From positions 1 through 27,315 of the forward strand of contig JBGVLM010000063.1 in assembly GCA_045124255.1 (NCBI GenBank): 27,315 bases of DNA. The letters are read 5' to 3'. The notes under the pieces were generated by a model, which was not told the origin of the DNA, searched no databases, and was given only the letters and a program-made list of their open reading frames with translations. Shown here piece by piece: positions 6,115 through 14,140 of the stretch. Source of the DNA: Eshraghiella sp045124255 (GTDB lineage: Bacteria > Bacillota > Clostridia > Lachnospirales > Lachnospiraceae). Position 1 is the stretch's first letter. Each line of letters begins with the position of its first letter. Both the position numbers and the translations under genes were made by a program.

Positions 6115-6987
6115 CTACGCTACAACTGATATTACTATTCCTGCCACAATTATTGCGGCACAGCACAGTTTATACAGAATATTTTTTTCCTTAAAAATAA
6201 GCTTGCCACCGATTATTGTAATCAGGCATGCCGACTGCTTAATCAATGTCATAATTGTAACTCTGCTGTCAGGATTGCCGTTGGCAATGAAAAGTGCCCG
6301 GTCTGCCAGTACAAAAAGAACACTCATAATCCAGATCCAATGATTTTTCACTAGCTCTTTCCAATGTATTTTTATCTTCTTAATTAATATGTAAATTCCA
6401 TAGTAAATTACCATGAACAGGGTATACCAGAACTGAAGCTGACCGCTTGACATTCCCGTTCCCATTAAATATTTATCAAGGGTACCTGATACCGCATTAA
6501 GAATGCAGCTGAAAAGTGCGATGATAACAAGCATTGGTTTAATTACTTCTGCAGCACCCTCACGGCCGCGTTTGGCAGCCAAAATATTAGGAATCGGCAG
6601 AATTATAAGTCCCGCCGCCACCAGGACAAGTCCAAGCACCTGATTAAACTTCATTGTCTCATGCAGAAAAATAACACCCATAAGCGTGGCAAAAATCACT
6701 CTGGATAAATCAAGAATCCCCATAACACTTACCGGCAGTTTTTTAATCGCATAAAAACTGCACATCCATGCGATAAAAATAACAAAGGATTTAAGTGCAA
6801 TAAGCAGATACTGCCATCCGGCAAGTCCGCCGGCATTACGCACTTCGGGAATTACCATTACAAAAGACAGCAGTGTGTAGAAGAATAAAACCTCCATCAC
6901 ACCATTCTTTAACAAAGCCTTTTTCTTGCAAATCTCCCTCGCACCCTTTGCCAGTCCATAAAATAATGTGCATAACATCCAAATCAT
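6115..6987 (-). CDS. EamA/DMT-family membrane transporter
   Basis: This 290-aa inner-membrane protein has about ten hydrophobic segments arranged as two EamA-like halves of five, separated near residue 140 by a short charged loop (AAKRGREGAAEV). The first half ends with the typical MKFNQVLGLVLVAAGLIIL after a conserved FLHET. The second half ends with LIKQSACLITIIGGKLIFKEK and a final hydrophobic helix. The drug/metabolite transporter superfamily exports or exchanges small metabolites, and the substrate cannot be read from sequence. Its ATG overlaps the truA stop (ATGA), with GAGGAA inside truA as ribosome binding site, so it is translationally coupled and last in the ecf-truA unit. It is not a usual partner of truA. 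No terminator was seen before the rplM promoter. Confidence 0.85.
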   Translation of the reverse strand: MIWMLCTLFYGLAKGAREICKKKALLKNGVMEVLFFYTLLSFVMVIPEVRNAGGLAGWQYLLIALKSFVIFIAWMCSFYAIKKLPVSVMGILDLSRVIFATLMGVIFLHETMKFNQVLGLVLVAAGLIILPIPNILAAKRGREGAAEVIKPMLVIIALFSCILNAVSGTLDKYLMGTGMSSGQLQFWYTLFMVIYYGIYILIKKIKIHWKELVKNHWIWIMSVLFVLADRALFIANGNPDSRVTIMTLIKQSACLITIIGGKLIFKEKNILYKLCCAAIIVAGIVISVVA

Positions 6988-7730
6988 AGGTCAGATTCCT
7001 CGTATTTGATTTCGACTAAGGTAAGTCCCCTCGCAGGTGCAGTAGGCCCTGCAAGCTGTCTGTCACGGCTCTCTATTATATCAGGAATACGTTCCGGCTC
7101 TATAGCACCCTGGCCAACCTTTAAAAGTGTTCCTGCAATAATTCTTACCATATTATAAAGGAAACCGTTACCGGTCACTCTTATTTTAATCAGATTACCT
7201 GTTTTATCCGCATTAAGGGCATATATATGTCTGACCTTATCCACAACCTGACTGCCTGCTGAACAGAAAGCTGTGAAATCATGCTCACCGATAAAATATC
7301 GGGCAGCACGGTTCATGGAATCAACATCAATATCTCCATAGCAGAAATGTGAATACAGACGCTCCTTCGGATTTTCAAATGTACTGTTCCAGATACTGTA
7401 CTCATAAGTTTTTATACAATCCACATGTCTCGGATGAAAACCGGCACGTACCTCTCTTGATTCCTGTATTCTGATATCCTCGGGAAGTCTTGCATTCAAT
7501 GCATAGGCTATCTTCTCCGCCGGAATTCTTGTCTCAATGTCAAAAACAGCAACGTTGCCCATCGCATGAACACCTGCATCCGTTCTGCTGGCACCTGTTA
7601 CATCTATATCCGTTTGAAATAACTCTTTTAAATTGTCACGAAGCACACCCTCAACAGTAACGGCATTCGGCTGAATCTGCCAGCCTGAATATGCTGTTCC
7701 GTCATAAGCAACTCTAAGCAGCACTCTCAT
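6984..7730 (-). CDS. truA: tRNA pseudouridine(38-40) synthase TruA
   Basis: This 248-aa TruA isomerises uridines 38, 39 and 40 in the anticodon stem of many tRNAs. The catalytic Asp51 lies in GASRTDAGVHA. The N-terminal VAYDGTAYSGWQIQ block and the later GNGFLYNMVRIIAGTLL and ARGLTLVEI motifs are all present, and the length is normal. It follows ecfT by 45 nt, an arrangement common in Clostridia and Bacilli (ecfA1-ecfA2-ecfT-truA). Its stop overlaps the start of the downstream transporter gene by 4 nt. The stop is TGA, which bears on the reading of the TGA inside rplB. Confidence 0.97.
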   Translation of the reverse strand: MRVLLRVAYDGTAYSGWQIQPNAVTVEGVLRDNLKELFQTDIDVTGASRTDAGVHAMGNVAVFDIETRIPAEKIAYALNARLPEDIRIQESREVRAGFHPRHVDCIKTYEYSIWNSTFENPKERLYSHFCYGDIDVDSMNRAARYFIGEHDFTAFCSAGSQVVDKVRHIYALNADKTGNLIKIRVTGNGFLYNMVRIIAGTLLKVGQGAIEPERIPDIIESRDRQLAGPTAPARGLTLVEIKYEESDL

Positions 7731-7775
7731 ATATTTCTCCCTGCCATATTGACGGCATATTATTTTGCTAAAGCA

Positions 7776-8591
7776 CTATCCGACAAATTTACTCCATAAT
7801 ATTTTTGCCGCAATTATCAGACCAAGATAAAAAAGTATTACTATATAGCTGACTGCGTCCCTGCCATGATATTTTAACGGCTTCATCTTAGTTCTTCCTT
7901 TTCCGCCCCTATAGCAGCGTGCCTCCATTGCAGAGGCAAGGTCATTGGCTCTTCTGATTGCAGACACAAAAAGCGGTACAAGAATCGGCACAAGAGCCTT
8001 AACCCTCTTTATAAAATTTCCTGTTTCAAAATCCGCACCTCTTGCACTCTGCGCCTTCATTATTTTATCCGTTTCTTCCATTAAAATAGGAATAAAACGA
8101 AGTGCAATCGACATCATCATTGCAATTTCATGTACCGGAATCTTAATCACATTGAGAAATCCAAGTGATTTTTCCAATCCGTCTGTCAGATTATTAGGAG
8201 TTGTTGTAAGGGTCATCAGTGAGGAACCCATTATTAATAAAATAAATCTTATCCCCATAAAAACCGCCTGAACAATTCCCTCATATGTGATTTTGAACTT
8301 CCAAAATCTGACCAGTACACGACCTTCCGTAAAAAACAAATTAAATATGAGGCTGATTGCCAATATGAAAAAAATTGATTTCAGACCTCTTAAAATAAAT
8401 TTTACCGGAACCTTGGACAGTCCAATGCATACAAACAAAAATACCGCTGCCAGAATAAATACTATCGGGTTCTTAGCCAGAAAAAGACTGATAATAAAGA
8501 TAAGCGTGCCAAAAAGCTTAACCCTTGGGTCAAGCCTGTGTATAATTGAATCTGTGGGATAAAATTGTCCTATTGTTATATCCTTTATCAT
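7776..8591 (-). CDS. ecfT: Energy-coupling factor transporter transmembrane protein EcfT
   Basis: This 271-aa membrane scaffold subunit of a group II ECF vitamin/metal transporter links the two ATPases to interchangeable substrate-binding S components. It has N-terminal hydrophobic helices and the characteristic coupling-helix motifs with Ala-Arg-Gly style signatures: QSARGADF near residue 180 and MEARCYRGG near residue 220. A last membrane segment lies near the C-terminus. It begins with ATGATAAAGG, overlapping the ecfA2 stop by one base (TGATG), so translation is coupled. No S component is encoded in the window, as expected for the shared module. Confidence 0.95.
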   Translation of the reverse strand: MIKDITIGQFYPTDSIIHRLDPRVKLFGTLIFIISLFLAKNPIVFILAAVFLFVCIGLSKVPVKFILRGLKSIFFILAISLIFNLFFTEGRVLVRFWKFKITYEGIVQAVFMGIRFILLIMGSSLMTLTTTPNNLTDGLEKSLGFLNVIKIPVHEIAMMMSIALRFIPILMEETDKIMKAQSARGADFETGNFIKRVKALVPILVPLFVSAIRRANDLASAMEARCYRGGKGRTKMKPLKYHGRDAVSYIVILFYLGLIIAAKILWSKFVG

Positions 8592-9454
8592 CAGCTTATG
8601 CCTTTCTTATGTCTTATCGCCTTTATAATACTGTCACAGCCTTCTTCAATGGTATTCGCCGTAACATCAACAGCAAAGCCTCTTTGCTTCAAATCATTCA
8701 TTATATAGGTTATTTCCGGTGCTGCAAGTCCTATGGCTTCCAGCTCCTTATAATGGCTGAAAATAACCTTTTTACTGTCATCATACATTAACCCGCCCTG
8801 ATTCATTACAAGGATTCTGTCAACATATTTTGCAACATCCTCCATGCTGTGAGATACCAGAACTACTGTGGTTCCAAGCTTCTCATGCATTTCCTTAATC
8901 ATATCCAGTATTGAATCCCTTCCATAAGGGTCAAGTCCTGCGGTTGGCTCATCAAGGATTATATAATCCGGTTTCATCGCCAGAACACCTGCGATTGCCA
9001 CACGGCGTTTCTGACCGCCCGACAACTCAAACGGAGACTGATAAAACAATTCCGGCTCTACTCCGAGTAATTCCAGCGTTTCAAATGCCCGAAGCTCTGC
9101 GTCCTTCTTAGACATTCCCATATTAAGCGGACCAAAGCATACATCCTTAAAAACATTTTCACCAAAGAGCTGGTGCTCAGGATACTGAAATACAAGTCCG
9201 ACCTTAAATCTCAGATTTTTTTTGTTAAATCCCTTTGCGTTTACATCCTCTCCGTCAAAAAAAACATTGCCGGAGGTCGGTTTTAACAAACCGTTCAACA
9301 ACTGCACAAGTGTGGATTTGCCTGAGCCTGTATGCCCGATGAGTCCGATAAATTCTTTTTCATTAATCACAAGGTTTATGTCTTTTAAGGCATGCTTAAC
9401 AAAACCGGAGCCTTCGCCATATATATAGTTTACATTATCTAATATAATCGACAT
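8591..9454 (-). CDS. ecfA2: ECF transporter ATP-binding protein EcfA2
   Basis: This 287-aa ABC ATPase has Walker A GHTGSGKS (about 40-47), Q-loop VFQYPEHQLF, signature LSGGQKRR, Walker B YIILDEPTAGLD and H-loop SHSMED. FQYPEHQLF is the variant Q-loop typical of the EcfA2 (A') paralogue. The C-terminal region after residue 225 is the EcfA dimer domain. It pairs with EcfA1 to power uptake through EcfT. GGAGG precedes the ATG, which lies 16 nt inside the end of ecfA1, so the genes overlap and are cotranslated. Confidence 0.96.
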   Translation of the reverse strand: MSIILDNVNYIYGEGSGFVKHALKDINLVINEKEFIGLIGHTGSGKSTLVQLLNGLLKPTSGNVFFDGEDVNAKGFNKKNLRFKVGLVFQYPEHQLFGENVFKDVCFGPLNMGMSKKDAELRAFETLELLGVEPELFYQSPFELSGGQKRRVAIAGVLAMKPDYIILDEPTAGLDPYGRDSILDMIKEMHEKLGTTVVLVSHSMEDVAKYVDRILVMNQGGLMYDDSKKVIFSHYKELEAIGLAAPEITYIMNDLKQRGFAVDVTANTIEEGCDSIIKAIRHKKGIS

Positions 9455-10290
9455 AATTCCTCCACTAATTCCTGTGATGTAAGTATTCCCTTTGGAAGAG
9501 GAACACCCTTCTGTATTAATTCATGTGCGATTTCAGTTGCAGGCGGAACATCCAGTCTTAATTCCTTCATTTTCTCTACATCATAGAAAATTTCTCTTGG
9601 CGTTCCCTCCATTACAACTTTTCCTTTATCCATTACAAATACCTTATCGGCTTTAACTGCTTCATTCATATAATGTGTAATCAGAATAATCGTAACATTT
9701 TCTTTCTTATTAAGTTCCATAACCGTTTCAATAACTTCTCTGCGTCCGTTAGGATCAAGCATTGCAGTAGGCTCATCCATAATAATGCATTTGGGTTTCA
9801 TTGCAATGATTCCGGCTATGGCTACCCTCTGCTTCTGTCCTCCTGACAGCTTGTTAGGTGAATAATCCTTATATGCAGTCATTCCTACCGCATTAAGAGC
9901 ATTTTCAACTCTTTTCCAAATATCCTCTGTTGGTACACCTATATTCTCAGGTCCGAACCCAACATCCTCTTCAACTATTGTGCCGACAATCTGATTATCC
10001 GGGTTTTGAAATACCATTCCTGCCTGCTGTCTTATAGACTGCAAATTTTTCTCCTCGGAGGTATCCATATTGTCCACATAGACCGCACCCTCTGTCGGCT
10101 GTAAAAGTGCATTAATATGTCTTGCAAGTGTGGACTTTCCGGAGCCGTTATGTCCCAGAATTGCGACAAAATCCCCTTGCTGTACATCAATATTAACATT
10201 ATCAACTGCTTTATTTATTGATTCTACATTGCCATCCTCGTCCCTGCATATATATTCAAAAACAAGGTCCTTTGTCTCAACAATTCCCAT
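9439..10290 (-). CDS. ecfA1: ECF transporter ATP-binding protein EcfA1
   Basis: This 283-aa ABC ATPase has Walker A GHNGSGKS, Q-loop VFQNPDNQIVGT (the EcfA1-type NPDNQ), signature LSGGQKQR, Walker B CIIMDEPTAMLD and H-loop THYMNE. The C-terminal domain contains VPPATEIAHELIQKG, part of the family's conserved tail. The start at 10290 is chosen because AGGAGG precedes MGIVETKDLV. The longer open frame above it runs through the rplQ terminator and is not coding. It is first gene of the ecfA1-ecfA2-ecfT-truA unit, 99 nt after rplQ. No clear promoter was seen in that gap, so part of its expression may be readthrough from the alpha operon. Confidence 0.96.
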   Translation of the reverse strand: MGIVETKDLVFEYICRDEDGNVESINKAVDNVNIDVQQGDFVAILGHNGSGKSTLARHINALLQPTEGAVYVDNMDTSEEKNLQSIRQQAGMVFQNPDNQIVGTIVEEDVGFGPENIGVPTEDIWKRVENALNAVGMTAYKDYSPNKLSGGQKQRVAIAGIIAMKPKCIIMDEPTAMLDPNGRREVIETVMELNKKENVTIILITHYMNEAVKADKVFVMDKGKVVMEGTPREIFYDVEKMKELRLDVPPATEIAHELIQKGVPLPKGILTSQELVEELCRLY

Positions 10291-10334
10291 AATGCTCCTC
10301 CTTACATAATTCCATTCATATAGGGCATAATATT

Positions 10335-10371
10335 GAAAAATGGACAAATGCGGTAACCCACATTCGTCCAT
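10335..10371 (-). terminator. Intrinsic terminator after rplQ
   Basis: A 14-bp stem pairs bases 10358-10371 with 10340-10353, with two G-U pairs and a TAAC-type 4-nt loop. On the minus strand it is followed by five T (10339 down to 10335). It marks the end of the long ribosomal protein array, 19 nt after the rplQ stop. The upper strand of the stem reads ATGGACAAATGCGG. Confidence 0.85.
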
Positions 10372-10389
10372 AAATTCATTACTTATTGA

Positions 10390-10926
10390 TTAAACCAACT
10401 CAAGAAGTACCTGCATAGCTGCGTCACCCTTACGCTGTCCAATTTTAACGATTCTTGTGTAACCACCGTTACGGTCAGCATACTTAGGTGCGATTTCGTC
10501 AAATAACTTGTCTGCCACGCTAACTACCTTTGTATTTCTCTTTCTTCCAGCTGCTTCAGTCGGAACCTCTGTTACAGAGTAAAGTGTCTTCATCATCTGT
10601 CTTCTGGCATGAACTCTTGAAGGCATATCCTTCTTAATTGACTTCTCAACAGTGTCATAAACTGTTTTCTTCTTTCCGTCAACTACTTCTTTAACTCTCT
10701 TGCCGTCTTTATCTTTGCGAGCCACTCTTGCAGTAACTGTAACTGTTTCAAAGTTATCTTTTTCCTTAACTGCTAATGCAATTAAACCATCAGCAACTTT
10801 GCGGATTTCCTTAGCCTTGGCTTCAGTTGTAACAATTTTGCCATTGTAAAGCAATGCTGTTACCTGGTTTCTGATTAAAGCTTTTCTCTGAGCCGCTGTT
10901 CTTCCAAGCTTTCTATAACCTGCCAT
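10390..10926 (-). CDS. rplQ: 50S ribosomal protein bL17, enlarged form
   Basis: This 178-aa bL17 exceeds the 115-130 aa of most bacteria. The N-terminus is canonical (MAGYRKLGRTAAQRKALIRN, then IVTTEAKAKEIRKVADGLI). The C-terminus is canonical too (LFDEIAPKYADRNGGYTRI, then RKGDAAMQVLLELV). Between residues about 58 and 125 is an extra basic segment with ARKDKDGKRVKEVVDGKKK and SRVHARRQMMKTLYSV. Larger L17 versions occur in Clostridia, so this is probably a lineage-specific surface extension rather than a fusion. The protein lines the 50S exit-tunnel side. It is the last gene of the alpha operon, 20 nt after rpoA. Confidence 0.95.
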   Translation of the reverse strand: MAGYRKLGRTAAQRKALIRNQVTALLYNGKIVTTEAKAKEIRKVADGLIALAVKEKDNFETVTVTARVARKDKDGKRVKEVVDGKKKTVYDTVEKSIKKDMPSRVHARRQMMKTLYSVTEVPTEAAGRKRNTKVVSVADKLFDEIAPKYADRNGGYTRIVKIGQRKGDAAMQVLLELV

Positions 10927-10946
10927 TTGTTGCTTCCTCCTTTATA

Positions 10947-11909
10947 TTACTCGTCACCTGAATTAAGTGATAATCCAAGTTCCTTTAATTTGGCAAGAAC
11001 CTCTTCAAGTGACTTGCGTCCAAGATTTCTTACCTTCATCATATCTTCTGATGTTCTGTTACATAACTCTTCAACGGTGTTGATACCTGCTCTCTTTAAG
11101 CAGTTATATGAACGAACTGAAAGTTCTAATTCATCAATGCTCATAACGAGTGCTTTTTCTTTTTCAGTATCTTCTTTAACACTCATAACTTCAACATTCT
11201 GTCCGCGCTCTGAAAGGTCGATGAATAAGCTTAAATGCTCACTTAAAACCTTAGCAGCAAGACTTACTGCATCATCAGGTGTTATTGTACCGTCGGTATA
11301 TACTTCTAATGTAAGTTTGTCATAATCTGTCACCTGACCAACACGTGTATTCTGAACAGTCATGTTTACACGCTCTACAGGTGTGTAGATAGAGTCAATT
11401 GATAATGTACCAATTGGAGTATCTTCACGCTTATTCTTATCAGCGCTCACATATCCTCTACCATTTGTGATTGTAAGCTCCATAAACAACTTGCAATCAT
11501 TGCCACCATTTAATGTAGCAATTACCAAATCAGGATTTAAAATCTCAATATCTGAATCAGCCTGAATATCGCCGGCTGTTACGGCACCCTCACGTCCATC
11601 ACATTCAATGTACGCAATCTTAGGTTCACTTGACTCGCTGTTATTCTTAATAGCGAGCTTTTTGATATTCATAATGATGTCGCTGACATCTTCTTTAACT
11701 CCCGGAATAGGACTGAATTCGTGTAAAACGCCTTCAATCTTAACCTGGCTTACTGCCGCACCCGGAAGTGATGAAAGCATAATTCTTCTGAGGGAATTAC
11801 CAAGTGTTGTACCATATCCTCTTTCAAGTGGTTCTACAACAAATCTTCCATATCTTTTATCTTCGGATATCTCTTCGATTTCAATTTTTGGTTTTTCAAA
11901 TTCGAACAC
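10947..11909 (-). CDS. rpoA: DNA-directed RNA polymerase subunit alpha
   Basis: This 320-aa alpha subunit has normal length. The N-terminal dimerisation domain (about 1-230) includes RRIMLSSLPGAAV and the VEGVLHEFSPIPGV loop that contacts beta and beta-prime. A flexible acidic linker follows. The C-terminal domain (about 250-315) carries the DNA- and activator-binding helices, with NCLKRAGINTVEEL and VRNLGRKSLEEVLAKL. It assembles first as a dimer and nucleates the polymerase core. It lies between rpsD and rplQ, as in most bacteria. Confidence 0.98.
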   Translation of the reverse strand: MFEFEKPKIEIEEISEDKRYGRFVVEPLERGYGTTLGNSLRRIMLSSLPGAAVSQVKIEGVLHEFSPIPGVKEDVSDIIMNIKKLAIKNNSESSEPKIAYIECDGREGAVTAGDIQADSDIEILNPDLVIATLNGGNDCKLFMELTITNGRGYVSADKNKREDTPIGTLSIDSIYTPVERVNMTVQNTRVGQVTDYDKLTLEVYTDGTITPDDAVSLAAKVLSEHLSLFIDLSERGQNVEVMSVKEDTEKEKALVMSIDELELSVRSYNCLKRAGINTVEELCNRTSEDMMKVRNLGRKSLEEVLAKLKELGLSLNSGDE

Positions 11910-11957
11910 TAAAAGCCCCTCCTTTTATGGGTTTATTTGCATCGAGGGTGTCATCTA

Positions 11958-12557
11958 TTATTTAGAATATAACTCGACAATAAGCATCTCGTTAACCGGA
12001 ACATCAATCATTTCTCTTGTAGGAACCTGTTTAACTGTTCCCTTAAGATTGTCATGGTCTGCCTCAAGCCACTCCGGTACAAGTCTTGCACCAGTTACCT
12101 CGAGGATATCTTTGTATCTCTGAGCAGCCTTTGTTTTAGCCTTCTCTTTGATTTCGATAACATCACCGGCACTTACAAGGTAAGATGGGATGTTTACGCA
12201 TTTACCATTAACAAGAATGTGCTTATGGTCAACAATCTGTCTTGCTTCTCTTCTTGTTCTAGCATATCCTAATCTGAAAATAACATTATCAAGTCTGAGC
12301 TCAAGCATAGACATAAGGTTGTCACCTGTCATACCGCTCATTCTATCAGCTTTCTTAAAGTAATTTCTGAAAGGTTTTTCAAGAACACCGTAAATGAATT
12401 TTGCTTTCTGTTTCTCGCGAAGCTGAAGTCCGTACTCACTTACTTTCTTATTGGCTCTTTCTAATTTTCTGTTTGATTTCTTATCTATTCCTAAATAAAC
12501 TGGATCAAGTCCAAGTGATCTGCATCTCTTAAGAACAGGAACTCTATTAACTGCCAT
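11958..12557 (-). CDS. rpsD: 30S ribosomal protein uS4
   Basis: This 199-aa uS4 is a 30S assembly initiator that binds the 5' domain of 16S rRNA. The S4 RNA-binding domain spans about residues 88-150 (MLELRLDNVIFRLGYARTRR, then VDHKHILVNGKCVNIPSYLV). The N-terminus has one Cys in KRCRSLGL and lacks the four-Cys zinc knuckle, so it is the zinc-free form. It lies inside the alpha operon, as in E. coli, and unlike Bacillus subtilis where rpsD is monocistronic. That matters because S4 is the known repressor of the E. coli alpha operon (see the leader upstream of rpsM). Confidence 0.97.
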   Translation of the reverse strand: MAVNRVPVLKRCRSLGLDPVYLGIDKKSNRKLERANKKVSEYGLQLREKQKAKFIYGVLEKPFRNYFKKADRMSGMTGDNLMSMLELRLDNVIFRLGYARTRREARQIVDHKHILVNGKCVNIPSYLVSAGDVIEIKEKAKTKAAQRYKDILEVTGARLVPEWLEADHDNLKGTVKQVPTREMIDVPVNEMLIVELYSK

Positions 12558-12575
12558 TCTTTATTACACCTCCTA

Positions 12576-12968
12576 TTAGACTCTTCTGCGCTTTGGTGGA
12601 CGACATCCGTTGTGTGGTACCGGAGTAACGTCCTTGATGCTGGTAACTTCAAGACCACAAGCCTGAAGGGCACGAATTGCTGCCTCACGACCTGAACCAG
12701 GTCCTTTTACCATAACGTCTACTGATTTTAATCCGTGTACTAAAGCTGCCTTAGTTGCAGTTTCCGCTGCCATCTGAGCTGCATAAGGAGTAGATTTCTT
12801 TGAACCTCTAAATCCAAGACCACCGGCACTTGCCCATGACAATGCGTTACCTTCTGTATCAGTAATGGTAACAATTGTATTGTTGAATGATGACTGGATA
12901 TGTGCCTGTCCGCGTTCAACGTTTTTCTTAACGCGCTTTTTTGTCACTTTTTTTGTAACTTTAGCCAT
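12576..12968 (-). CDS. rpsK: 30S ribosomal protein uS11
   Basis: This 130-aa uS11 has a Lys/Arg-rich start (MAKVTKKVTKKRVKKNVERG), then GQAHIQSSFNNTIVTITD, GLGFRGSKKSTPYAAQ and the conserved end DVTPVPHNGCRPPKRRRV. It sits on the 30S platform and contacts the 16S rRNA near the E-site. It lies 46 nt downstream of rpsM and 18 nt upstream of rpsD in the alpha operon. Confidence 0.98.
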   Translation of the reverse strand: MAKVTKKVTKKRVKKNVERGQAHIQSSFNNTIVTITDTEGNALSWASAGGLGFRGSKKSTPYAAQMAAETATKAALVHGLKSVDVMVKGPGSGREAAIRALQACGLEVTSIKDVTPVPHNGCRPPKRRRV

Positions 12969-13014
12969 TTTCTAAACTAACCTCCCTTATGGGTTCCCGT
13001 TTATTCATCGGGTA

Positions 13015-13383
13015 TTATTTTTTCTTATTTGCGATTGTTTTCTTAGGACCCTTGCGAGTTCTAGCGTTTGTCTTTGTCTTCTGTCCTCTAACAGGAAGAC
13101 CTTTTCTGTGACGAATGCCTCTGTAGCATCCGATTTCCTGTAATCTCTTGATATTGAGAGCTGTCTCTCTTCTGAGATCACCTTCAACTAACTGACTAGC
13201 GTCAATTACATCTTTGATTCTTCCTACTTCTTCATCAGTAAGATCCTTAACACGAGTGTCAGGGTCTACCTTTGCCTCAGCAAGAATACGGGTTGCACTT
13301 ACTCTGCCAATACCATAAATATAGGTAAGGCCGATTTCAACACGTTTTTCTCTTGGTAAATCTACACCAGCGATACGAGCCAT
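13015..13383 (-). CDS. rpsM: 30S ribosomal protein uS13
   Basis: This 122-aa uS13 starts MARIAGVDLPREKRVEIGLTY, includes the helix-hairpin-helix-like YIYGIGRVSATRILAEA and ends in the basic tail that contacts P-site tRNA (NARTRKGPKKTIANKKK). GGAGGTG lies about 10 nt upstream of the ATG. It follows a structured spacer of about 300 nt after rpmJ, far longer than other junctions here. In E. coli the rpsM ribosome binding site is where S4 represses the alpha operon. Confidence 0.98.
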   Translation of the reverse strand: MARIAGVDLPREKRVEIGLTYIYGIGRVSATRILAEAKVDPDTRVKDLTDEEVGRIKDVIDASQLVEGDLRRETALNIKRLQEIGCYRGIRHRKGLPVRGQKTKTNARTRKGPKKTIANKKK

Positions 13384-13685
13384 GTGCGCATTACACCTCC
13401 ATTTGTATTTATTTTAGAGTTGGATGTCCCTGCATTATAATCGAACTTTGTCCGCCGCAGAGACCGGTATCGTAAGACTGCTCCCACTTTGCGGGCATTT
13501 TCTTACAATGATATTTATTTTAAGTGGCTGACAACACACCCTGGTGGTTCGCCACTGCAGCCGCATAATTAATGATGAATCTGCATTATAAACTCATCTT
13601 CTGCGGTACTCCTACTGTTAAATGCAACCGTAAGAGTTATTTATCAAAATATCTGTATTATTCCTTACAGCAGAATAAGAGCTAA
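13384..13685 (-). promoter_or_regulatory. Structured intercistronic region before rpsM, candidate autoregulatory RNA
   Basis: This 302-nt stretch has no gene. On the minus strand it can form: an outer CCGCA/TGCGG stem (13602-13606 with 13561-13565) enclosing GATGA/TCATC (13594-13598 with 13574-13578); AGTGGC/GCCACT (13551-13556 with 13523-13528), with a further small stem in its loop; and GTAAGA/TCTTAC (13501-13506 with 13472-13477), enclosing a GC-rich hairpin. The word CTGCATTATAA occurs twice (13430-13440 and 13581-13591). It ends at the rpsM ribosome binding site. The spacer may be an S4-responsive leader for rpsM-rpsK-rpsD-rpoA-rplQ. That function is inferred from position and structure. 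Confidence 0.5.
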
Positions 13686-13799
13686 TTAGCCCTGTCTCTG
13701 TTTATGCTTTGGATTTTCACAGATAATCATGATATTTCCTTTTCTCTTAATGACTTTGCATTTTTCACAAATAGGTTTTACTGATGATCTAACCTTCAT
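13686..13799 (-). CDS. rpmJ: 50S ribosomal protein bL36
   Basis: This 37-aa bL36 starts MKVRSSVKPICEKCKVIKRK and ends NPKHKQRQG. The zinc-binding set (C11, C14, C27 and H32 in the CxxC...C...H arrangement) is complete, so it is the zinc form. The start at 13799 is chosen because GGAAAGGAGG precedes it; the open frame extends further up but no bL36 does. A promoter lies 64-92 nt upstream, so rpmJ begins a secondary transcription unit running into rpsM. Confidence 0.96.
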   Translation of the reverse strand: MKVRSSVKPICEKCKVIKRKGNIMIICENPKHKQRQG

Positions 13800-13825
13800 G
13801 GTAAATCCTCCTTTCCACGAAAAAG

Positions 13826-13843
13826 CAACTTTTGATAAAGTTG
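13826..13843 (-). terminator. Weak terminator-like hairpin in the rpmJ leader
   Basis: CAACTTT and AAAGTTG form a 7-bp stem around a 4-nt loop, followed on the minus strand by CTTTTTC. It begins about 20 nt downstream of the rpmJ promoter -10 box and ends before the rpmJ ribosome binding site. It could attenuate that promoter or damp readthrough from infA. The stem is AT-rich and short. Confidence 0.4.
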
Positions 13844-13862
13844 AAAAAAACGTCCGTTTGAT

Positions 13863-13891
13863 ATTGTAGCATATCAATATACAGAATACAA
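13863..13891 (-). promoter_or_regulatory. Sigma-A promoter upstream of rpmJ
   Basis: On the minus strand, TTGTAT (13886-13891) and TACAAT (13863-13868) are 17 nt apart, with TG one base before the -10 (extended -10). It lies in the 111-nt gap between infA and rpmJ and would give the alpha operon genes extra transcription independent of the S10 promoter. Confidence 0.7.
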
Positions 13892-13910
13892 GTGAAAATT
13901 AAAAATATTT

Positions 13911-14129
13911 TTACTTGTCTCTCCAAATGATTCTTCCTTTTGAAAGGTCATATGGTGACAACTCAATCGTAACTTTATCTCCCGGAATAATTCTGATGTA
14001 GTTCATTCTGAGTTTTCCACTTATATGAGCAAGAACCTTATGTCCATTTTCAAGCTCTACCTGAAACATGGCGTTTGGTAATTTCTCAACAACTGTTCCT
14101 TCAATTTCAATTACATCTGCTTTAGACAT
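13911..14129 (-). CDS. infA: Translation initiation factor IF-1
   Basis: This 72-aa IF-1 is a single OB-fold S1-like domain. It starts MSKADVIEIEGTVVEKLPNA, contains FQVELENGHKVLAHISGKLR and RIIPGDKVTIELSPYDLSKG, and ends RIIWRDK. It binds the 30S A-site during initiation. GGAGG precedes the ATG. It lies 11 nt after the KOW-domain gene, in the adk-map-KOW-infA-rpmJ order seen in Clostridia. Confidence 0.98.
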   Translation of the reverse strand: MSKADVIEIEGTVVEKLPNAMFQVELENGHKVLAHISGKLRMNYIRIIPGDKVTIELSPYDLSKGRIIWRDK

Positions 14130-14140
14130 TCATTAACCTC

